64,000 bases of DNA, from the NCBI GenBank assembly GCA_904419315.1, contig CAJFQY010000018.1, forward strand, positions 1-64,000. The letters run 5' to 3'. Made by a program: the position numbers and the translations under genes. This document shows positions 59,155 through 64,000 of the stretch, one piece after another. Each line of letters begins with the position of its first letter. The first letter of the stretch is position 1. A model generated the notes under the pieces. It worked only from the letters and a program-made list of their open reading frames with translations, searched no databases and was not told the origin of the DNA. Origin of the DNA: Zongyangia gallinarum. Lineage in GTDB: Bacteria > Bacillota > Clostridia > Oscillospirales > Ruminococcaceae.

Positions 59155-59448
59155 ATGCGGCTGATATTGTCCACTTTGTTATTTTTCTGCGGCTTGGGAA
59201 TCAGCGCGGCGGTGATACTGGTGAGCCTAATCCATCTAGCGGGGGGAAGACGGCGCCTTGTTTCTGGAGCATATGCCCTCATGGGCTTCGGCTACGGCGG
59301 CCTTTGCGTCTATCACCTGGTCCGCCAGAGCAGCGGTATCGCCTGTGCCATGGCCCCGATCTCCCAGCTTGCCATTTTTGGAGGACTGCTCCTTCTCCAT
59401 CTCTTTTTTCTCATTGACGGAATCAGAACCTTGCCCAAAGGAAAATGA
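59155..59448 (+). CDS. Hypothetical membrane protein
   Basis: A 97-residue protein with three hydrophobic segments (about 4-27, 36-52 and 65-88) and basic loops, ending RTLPKGK. AGGAGGAGAAA precedes the ATG. It probably forms an operon with the 37-residue protein upstream. No family was recognised. Confidence 0.75.
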   Translation: MRLILSTLLFFCGLGISAAVILVSLIHLAGGRRRLVSGAYALMGFGYGGLCVYHLVRQSSGIACAMAPISQLAIFGGLLLLHLFFLIDGIRTLPKGK

Positions 59449-59476
59449 TAGCGACCCATCTGACATCCAGAGGGAT

Positions 59477-59516
59477 AAAAAAAGCCCCGGCGAAATAACC
59501 ACTTGGCGGGGTTTTT
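59477..59516. terminator. Terminator-like hairpin
   Basis: AAAAAGCCCCG and CGGGGTTTTT flank an imperfect loop of about 17 bases. It lies just after the membrane protein gene ending at 59448. Confidence 0.65.
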
Positions 59517-59531
59517 GATTGCAGAAAAAAA

Positions 59532-59566
59532 CCAGGAGCCAATATATTGGCTCCTGGTAAAATTTT
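59532..59566. terminator. Palindromic hairpin in the convergent gap
   Basis: CCAGGAGCCAATA and its complement form a perfect 26-base palindrome followed by a T/A-rich tract. It lies downstream of the flavodoxin-like gene at 59723 on the minus strand. Confidence 0.65.
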
Positions 59567-59722
59567 ATCTTTTCCCTAGTCCCTGTGCTGGGAAGAAGAG
59601 CTAACGCATCGTAGTGCCAGGCTTTTATTAGTGGCTCTGCGAAGAACACATATTTCTACCAGATTCTTTCACGGAAGATTTGCTTTCAATATACATCTGA
59701 TCCGCGACAGTAGTCTGGAAGA

Positions 59723-60343
59723 TTATTCCAAAGTTGTGTTGGACTCAATTTCCATAGTGGACATTTGATTGAGATCGATACCATTTTTCTCTCCCCGCCG
59801 AAGCCAGTAGGAAGTAGAGGCGCTGAGAAACATTTTTTTTGAGATAGGCATGGTTACCTTGAGCACCTCTGATTTTCCCAGATGGATTCCCCTTGCCAGC
59901 CGTCTAATCTTCCACTTGACAAAAAAGGAAAAGGGGGTGGAGAGGATTGCCTCTCCGGAACCAATACAAAGGGCCATGCCAAAGGGAAAGCCCTGCTCCT
60001 TACAGAACAGCCGGACTATATCCAATGCTACCAGGTTTTGTTCCGGCTCGAGGAAGCCGCAGTTAATCAGGACATGGATGGCGGGCCTTTTCTGAAAGGG
60101 GTAGTTTTCCATCTCCTTCATCAGCTCCATCAGGGTAACAGGAAGGCTGTCGACATAGAGGGGAAAAACCAGGAGCAGATGATCGTGATTTTCTATTTCC
60201 CGGCATGCTTCCTGGTGTTTGCGGGTAGTAACGCTGTATTCATCCACATCCTCCCCCCAAAAGTGGGCAAATATCTCTCCGTACTGTTTGGAATTGGAAC
60301 GTGGCGCCCGGGGACTTCCATTGACTATCATCATCGTTCCCAT
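59723..60343 (-). CDS. Flavodoxin-like NAD(P)H-dependent oxidoreductase
   Basis: A 206-residue flavodoxin-fold protein. VNGSPRAPRSNS near the start is the FMN phosphate-binding loop, and LLLVFPLYVDSLPVTLMELM is the strand-loop around the flavin ring. AAAGGAGGTGGACAA precedes the ATG. The gene overlaps the upstream oxidoreductase gene by 13 bases, indicating an operon of two related flavoproteins. The electron partner and substrate are unknown. Confidence 0.85.
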   Translation of the reverse strand: MGTMMIVNGSPRAPRSNSKQYGEIFAHFWGEDVDEYSVTTRKHQEACREIENHDHLLLVFPLYVDSLPVTLMELMKEMENYPFQKRPAIHVLINCGFLEPEQNLVALDIVRLFCKEQGFPFGMALCIGSGEAILSTPFSFFVKWKIRRLARGIHLGKSEVLKVTMPISKKMFLSASTSYWLRRGEKNGIDLNQMSTMEIESNTTLE

Positions 60344-60843
60344 TTGTCCACCTCCTTTCGGATCGTTTCCTCCAGTTGCTCCTGAGGAACAAAAAGGATA
60401 TGCCAGCTTTTAAACAGCATATTGTTGGCGTTTCGTGCCACCAGATGACGGAAGATATCCCGTTCTTCTTTGGAAGTTTTTCCATAGATAATGATAACTG
60501 CATCTTTCTGAGCCACCTGCCGCTGGACATGATGGGTCTCCCCGTGATAGAGTCGGATAAATGCTTGCTGGATGGGTATGGCTCGTTCCAGCATGGTTTT
60601 CATCGGAATATCATAAGAACCGTAGCGGATCCGGCTGACATAGATGACCCGGCGGCTTTGGGCAATAAGGGGATAGATGGCCGTGGCGTCATCCCGGATG
60701 ACACATCTGCCCGGGGTTTTGGTCCAGCATCCAAAGCAGCCAATGCAGTTTGCGATGGAAAGGACGGATAAATCTACATAGCGGTTTTCAGGCCGTTCCG
60801 GCAAATTTTTTGCTAAGGCTAGATCGCTGAGAAGCAGGTTCAT
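60331..60843 (-). CDS. Iron-sulfur-flavoprotein-like NADPH-dependent FMN reductase
   Basis: The 170-residue protein has the segment SIANCIGCFGCWTKTPGRC, the CxxCxxC cysteine pattern followed by a fourth Cys found in flavodoxin-fold iron-sulfur flavoproteins, then VIRDDATAIYPLIAQS and VYVSRIRYGSYDIPMK. The N-terminal flavin loop is shortened compared with the family, so the protein may be partly degenerate or use its partner encoded next. The start at 60843 follows GGGAG; the in-frame ATG at 60879 lacks a binding site. Confidence 0.82.
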   Translation of the reverse strand: MNLLLSDLALAKNLPERPENRYVDLSVLSIANCIGCFGCWTKTPGRCVIRDDATAIYPLIAQSRRVIYVSRIRYGSYDIPMKTMLERAIPIQQAFIRLYHGETHHVQRQVAQKDAVIIIYGKTSKEERDIFRHLVARNANNMLFKSWHILFVPQEQLEETIRKEVDKWER

Positions 60844-60925
60844 GGAATCAACTCCCTTCTTCCCTCTTATTTTACCCAAAGATCAATAAAATTTCCAGAG
60901 GGACAGGGAGGCAAAATACAATTGG

Positions 60926-62788
60926 TTAGGGAGTGCCGGTGGGAGCGGCGCCGCCTCCACCAGGGCCGCCGCCCATCCCATCAGGCGGAGCGCCCATACC
61001 GCCGCCAGGCATACCGCCCATGCCACCCATGCCGCCCATGCCGCCGGAGCCATAGACCAGGGAGTCCATGGTAATCTGGGTTTCGGTGCCGCCCACTGAC
61101 AGGGTGTAGGTTTCCCCTTCCAGAATCTGCGGGCAGCTGAGGATGATTGAGTCAAAAGCCTTGCCAGCGGTCCAGGAAATAAGCTCCTGGCCGTTTTGAT
61201 CGGTGAGGGTGATGGTGCTGCCCGCCTGCTGGGAGCTGACGTTGACCATCATCACCCCTTGGGTGGAGGTGGAGCTGAAGTTCTGGGCCATCTGGGAAGC
61301 GCCGGCCGCCACAAAGATGCCGCCGGTGATTTCAGCGTCAGAGGCATAGTCCAAAGCGCCGTTGCCGCCGTTGTCCGGTCCGGACAGATAGGTTTCGCCG
61401 CCGGAAACGGTAAGGCTGCCGTTGGAGTCGATGCCGTCGCCGGAAGCATCGATGCGAAGGGTGCCTCCCGCAATGTGGATATAGGCGTTTTCGTCGGCGG
61501 CAAAGGCGTCGGCGCCGCGATGACCGCCCTCGCCGAAGGAAGCAAAGCCGCTTTGATCGTTGCCGCCGGCGGCGTTAAGGCCGTCGTCGCTGGAGGTCAG
61601 GTCGATATCTCCTCCGGTGATGTCGATGCTCTGGCCCTCAATGCCTTCATAGCTTTCGGTAATGAGGAGAGTGCCTGCCGAAATGGTCACATTGGCGTCG
61701 GCATGGACACCGTCGTCTCCGGTGGCGATTTCGAAGTCTCCGCCCGAGACGGTGACATTGGCATTGGAGTGGAGGCTATCGTCGGCGGAATCAATGGAGA
61801 AGGTGCCGCCGCTGATGAGAAGATCTCCGGTGGCTTTGATCCCCTTCATGCTGACAGTGTCCTCGGTGGAGGCCGCCGCGCCGAAGAAGTCGTTGCTCTG
61901 GGAGGTGGCGTTTGCGCTGCCGCCACCGGTGAGCAGGGTGTAGCTGCCGCCCTCAGCCTGTAGATAATTCCCTGCGCTGAGGCCGTCTCCCTGGGCGTTG
62001 ATGTCAAAGGTGCCGTCGGCGATATAAAGAAAGCCCAGGGTGGTGTCATCGGCATTTTCCGCCTGGACGCCGTCCTTGCCGGAGGTGATGGTGAAGGCGC
62101 CGCCTGCGATGCGGACGCTGTCCTTGCCGGACAGCCCATGGCTCGCAGAAGTAATGTCATAGGTGCCGCTGGTGATGACCAGGTCATCCTTGGAAACCAC
62201 CCCGTGGCCGGCAGCGGCGTTGATGACAAGGGTGCCGGCGCCGTTGAGGGTCAGATCCCCTTTGGAAAAGATGACGCCGTCGATGTTATTGTCGTCGATG
62301 GCCACATATTCCCCGCCGTTAGAGAGGGTGTTTTCCGAATCTTGGGTGGTGGTGACAAAGACCTTGTCAGCCTCCCGGATATACAGTGCCGCTGAGGTGT
62401 CGTTGTGGATGGTGACGCCATCCAGCACCAGATGCAGTTTGTCGGTATCCTGGGCCTCTATGATGACCATGCCGTCATCCAGGGTGCCGGTGAGAATGTA
62501 GGTGCCCTCATCGGTGATGGTGACAGTGCTGCCCGAAATGCTGACGGCGTCAGAATCGCATTGGGCGCTGTCGCCGTCCAGCTGGATCAGGGCGCTCTGC
62601 TCCTCATCATAGCCGATTTCAAAGTCCCGGTCGGTAAACATTTCGGTGTTATATTCTTCGCTCTGGGAAACGGTGGAGGCCGAAGCGCCGGAGGAGGTAG
62701 AAGGGGAAGAAGAGCTTTCTTCCGCACCGCATCCGGCGAACATGACCATGAGAGCCAATCCCAAAGCCCAAAGCTTATATAGTTTCAT
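60926..62788 (-). CDS. Cthe_2159-family (DUF4353) carbohydrate-binding beta-helix lipoprotein, module C
   Basis: A 620-residue exported lipoprotein. The signal ends at the lipobox MFAGC near residue 19. After a Ser-rich linker comes a long array of short beta-helix rungs with recurring motifs such as ISGGTFSIDSADDSLHSNA, VTVSGGDFEIATGDDGVHA and ITGGDIDLTSSDDGLNAAG, as in Clostridium thermocellum Cthe_2159, a polygalacturonate-binding protein. The tail is Gly/Met/Pro-rich (GGMGGMGGMGG). AAAGGAGAACACTG precedes the ATG. It is the exported partner in module C, in the place that CotH holds in modules A and B. Pectin or cell-surface polymer binding is plausible. Confidence 0.88.
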   Translation of the reverse strand: MKLYKLWALGLALMVMFAGCGAEESSSSPSTSSGASASTVSQSEEYNTEMFTDRDFEIGYDEEQSALIQLDGDSAQCDSDAVSISGSTVTITDEGTYILTGTLDDGMVIIEAQDTDKLHLVLDGVTIHNDTSAALYIREADKVFVTTTQDSENTLSNGGEYVAIDDNNIDGVIFSKGDLTLNGAGTLVINAAAGHGVVSKDDLVITSGTYDITSASHGLSGKDSVRIAGGAFTITSGKDGVQAENADDTTLGFLYIADGTFDINAQGDGLSAGNYLQAEGGSYTLLTGGGSANATSQSNDFFGAAASTEDTVSMKGIKATGDLLISGGTFSIDSADDSLHSNANVTVSGGDFEIATGDDGVHADANVTISAGTLLITESYEGIEGQSIDITGGDIDLTSSDDGLNAAGGNDQSGFASFGEGGHRGADAFAADENAYIHIAGGTLRIDASGDGIDSNGSLTVSGGETYLSGPDNGGNGALDYASDAEITGGIFVAAGASQMAQNFSSTSTQGVMMVNVSSQQAGSTITLTDQNGQELISWTAGKAFDSIILSCPQILEGETYTLSVGGTETQITMDSLVYGSGGMGGMGGMGGMPGGGMGAPPDGMGGGPGGGGAAPTGTP

Positions 62789-62801
62789 CAGTGTTCTCCT
62801 T

Positions 62802-63497
62802 TTACAGTTCGTAAACCGTGGTTTCCTGCTTGGACATGGTAATTTCCAGATTGCCGTTGCGGCAGCGGAGCTGGTCAATGAGTTCCCGCTCCGAATTGGC
62901 CCGACGCAGGGTAAGGTTGTAGGTCAGCCGGTAAAGGCTGCCCATGTTGGTGGTTTTCACCTGCACAAGCTCCCAGGAGGAGGTATAGGTCTTCAGCAGA
63001 TCCTCAAATACGCCGGTATAGTCCAGGTCCTCGGGGATGGTGATGTGCAGGGTCTTGTAAAGTGTGTCTTTTTTTCGGGAGCCGAAGTCAAGGTGGCTGT
63101 AGAGCAGGGTGATCAGGCCCAGGATAACCGCGAAGAGGAGGGCGTAGCCCAAATATCCCATACCGGTGATGAGACCGGCAGCCATGGCCAGAAAGAGGAT
63201 GCCGATTTCCTTGGCGGTGCCGGGGACGGAGCGGAAACGCACCAGGCTGAAGGCGCCGGCTACGGCCACGCCGGCCCCTACGTTGCCGTTGACCATCATA
63301 ATGACCACGCAGACCACCGCCGGCAGCAGCGCCAGGGTGACCACGAAGCTTTTGGTATAGCGGGTCTTGTACATATAGGTGAAGGCCAGGAAAAGGCCAA
63401 TGACCAGGGCGCATCCCACACAGAGCAGAAATTGGGAAGCCGGGATGACGGTGGTCATATCGGTGTCAAAGATCCCACGGAACAGGGAATCAAGCAT
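62802..63497 (-). CDS. DUF4956 family membrane protein, module C
   Basis: The 231-residue protein has about four membrane helices (22-145) and a soluble C-terminal domain. The signature here reads VAGAFSLVRFRSVPGTAKE, a diverged form of the GALSIVRFRTAIK of the other two copies, so module C is from a different branch. GGAGGTATTTTGC precedes the ATG at 63497, which overlaps the end of the VTC gene by 8 bases. The lipoprotein gene follows 13 bases after the stop. Confidence 0.9.
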   Translation of the reverse strand: MLDSLFRGIFDTDMTTVIPASQFLLCVGCALVIGLFLAFTYMYKTRYTKSFVVTLALLPAVVCVVIMMVNGNVGAGVAVAGAFSLVRFRSVPGTAKEIGILFLAMAAGLITGMGYLGYALLFAVILGLITLLYSHLDFGSRKKDTLYKTLHITIPEDLDYTGVFEDLLKTYTSSWELVQVKTTNMGSLYRLTYNLTLRRANSERELIDQLRCRNGNLEITMSKQETTVYEL

Positions 63498-64000
63498 GCA
63501 AAATACCTCCTTGGTAGTTGGGCTGAATGGTTTTCTCATAGGCGGTGCCGTATTTGGAGAAGGATGTTTTATACACCCTGTGCTCCGACAGCCAGCGGAC
63601 CATCCATAGGGGAAGGCCGCCGGAGGTCTTGATCTCCATCAGCACCATTCCAGGCTCGGTGAGGGGCGTCCCATAAATACCTGAGTCGAAGGAAAAGTCC
63701 TGCCGTCTGGAGAGGATGTTCTCGTCAAAGGTGACCCGGAAATTCCCGCCGTCCAGAGAATAATAAGCTTCCCGCTCATAGGAGAGGAATACCTTGGGGG
63801 AAAGCTTGTGATAATAGGAACAGAAATAGTCGATTTCTCTGGCAATTTGGGATTGGAGGGGCAGCGCCTTGCCTTGGCAAAGACAATCCATCGCCTGATC
63901 CTGCGGGAGGATCAACCGCCGCTTGTAGACCACCGATTGATACTTTTTCTTCAGTTCCACAAAAATCGGATCCTCCGGCTGTGCCTGGCGGTAACTGCGC
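63490..64000 (-). CDS. VTC domain-containing protein, module C (5' end outside window)
   Basis: At least 169 residues of a VTC-domain protein. Reading in from the window edge gives SYRQAQPEDPIFVELKKKY, then VVYKRRLILPQ, LSYEREAYYS, FRVTFDENI, MVLMEIKTSGGLPLW and TSFSKYGTAYEK, matching the second half of the family fold. The frame is open to the right edge, so the start lies beyond 64000; GTG at 63960 is internal. Together with DUF4956 and the Cthe_2159 protein it forms the third such module in the window. Confidence 0.9.
   Translation of the reverse strand, partial: RSYRQAQPEDPIFVELKKKYQSVVYKRRLILPQDQAMDCLCQGKALPLQSQIAREIDYFCSYYHKLSPKVFLSYEREAYYSLDGGNFRVTFDENILSRRQDFSFDSGIYGTPLTEPGMVLMEIKTSGGLPLWMVRWLSEHRVYKTSFSKYGTAYEKTIQPNYQGGILHA

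Noticed and set aside
61196..61963. 255-codon plus-strand frame opposite the Cthe_2159 gene
   Set aside because: Ala/Gly/Val-rich antisense of the repeated beta-helix sequence, not an independent gene.

Overview
The window looks like chromosomal DNA from a gut-type clostridium (Bacillota, Clostridia, probably Oscillospiraceae). Base composition is moderately GC-rich, ribosome binding sites are strong GGAGG-type, and many genes start with TTG or GTG. A hisS-aspS operon follows a T-box leader, and queT has a preQ1-III-like leader of the kind known from Faecalibacterium relatives. The taxonomic placement is inference from gene content; no rRNA is present.

Layout. (1) 1-3189, plus strand: the repeat-rich tail of a cut gene, then a VTC-domain protein, a DUF4956 membrane protein and a CotH-family protein (module A). 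(2) 3273-7486, minus strand: a CMD-domain protein, aldo/keto reductase, cupin and MerR regulator, then a LysR regulator and a small EamA-like protein. (3) 7605-17741, minus strand: module B, an eight-step cluster of VTC, DUF4956, CotH, a GH-A/GH72-like protein, a membrane/HEAT protein split by a probable frameshift, a processive family 2 glycosyltransferase, a DivIVA-like coiled coil and a GGDEF(degenerate)-EAL protein. This resembles an envelope or exopolymer synthesis locus tied to c-di-GMP. (4) 18248-20201: uracil/xanthine permease and a GNAT acetyltransferase.

(5) 20297-32016: the most unusual region. An all-in-one amino-acid-type ABC transporter ends in an RsbW-like domain. Divergent from it lie an RsbV-like STAS protein, a MATE transporter that also ends in an RsbW-like domain, a GH3-family acyl-adenylating enzyme, an RsbU-like sensor phosphatase and a free RsbW-like kinase. 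A sensor kinase/response regulator pair follows. The locus reads as a partner-switching system physically fused to transporters; both fused RsbW-like domains have lost key ATP-site residues that the free one keeps. (6) 32360-34403: an AT-rich AlbA_2 regulator gene bracketed by a 19-bp inverted repeat that includes part of the terminator of a tRNA-Thr/tRNA-Tyr operon.

(7) 34594-42421: tRNAs, queT, several small unknown genes, a GH13 amylase and glycogen phosphorylase. (8) 42870-57772, plus strand: housekeeping and cell-shape genes (zapA, U32 peptidase, dut, DUF4321, maf, mreBCD, PBP2, minD, mgsA, hisS, aspS), interrupted three times by a dispersed family of GC-rich intergenic repeats. (9) 57826-64000: a cytidylate-kinase-like gene, small membrane proteins, two flavodoxin-like oxidoreductases, and module C: a third VTC-DUF4956 pair, here with a Cthe_2159-type beta-helix lipoprotein.

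Three VTC-DUF4956 pairs in 64 kb, each with a different exported partner (CotH, CotH plus a polymer synthase cluster, Cthe_2159), suggest a repeated surface-assembly module. That function is inference; the pairing and the gene orders are directly visible.
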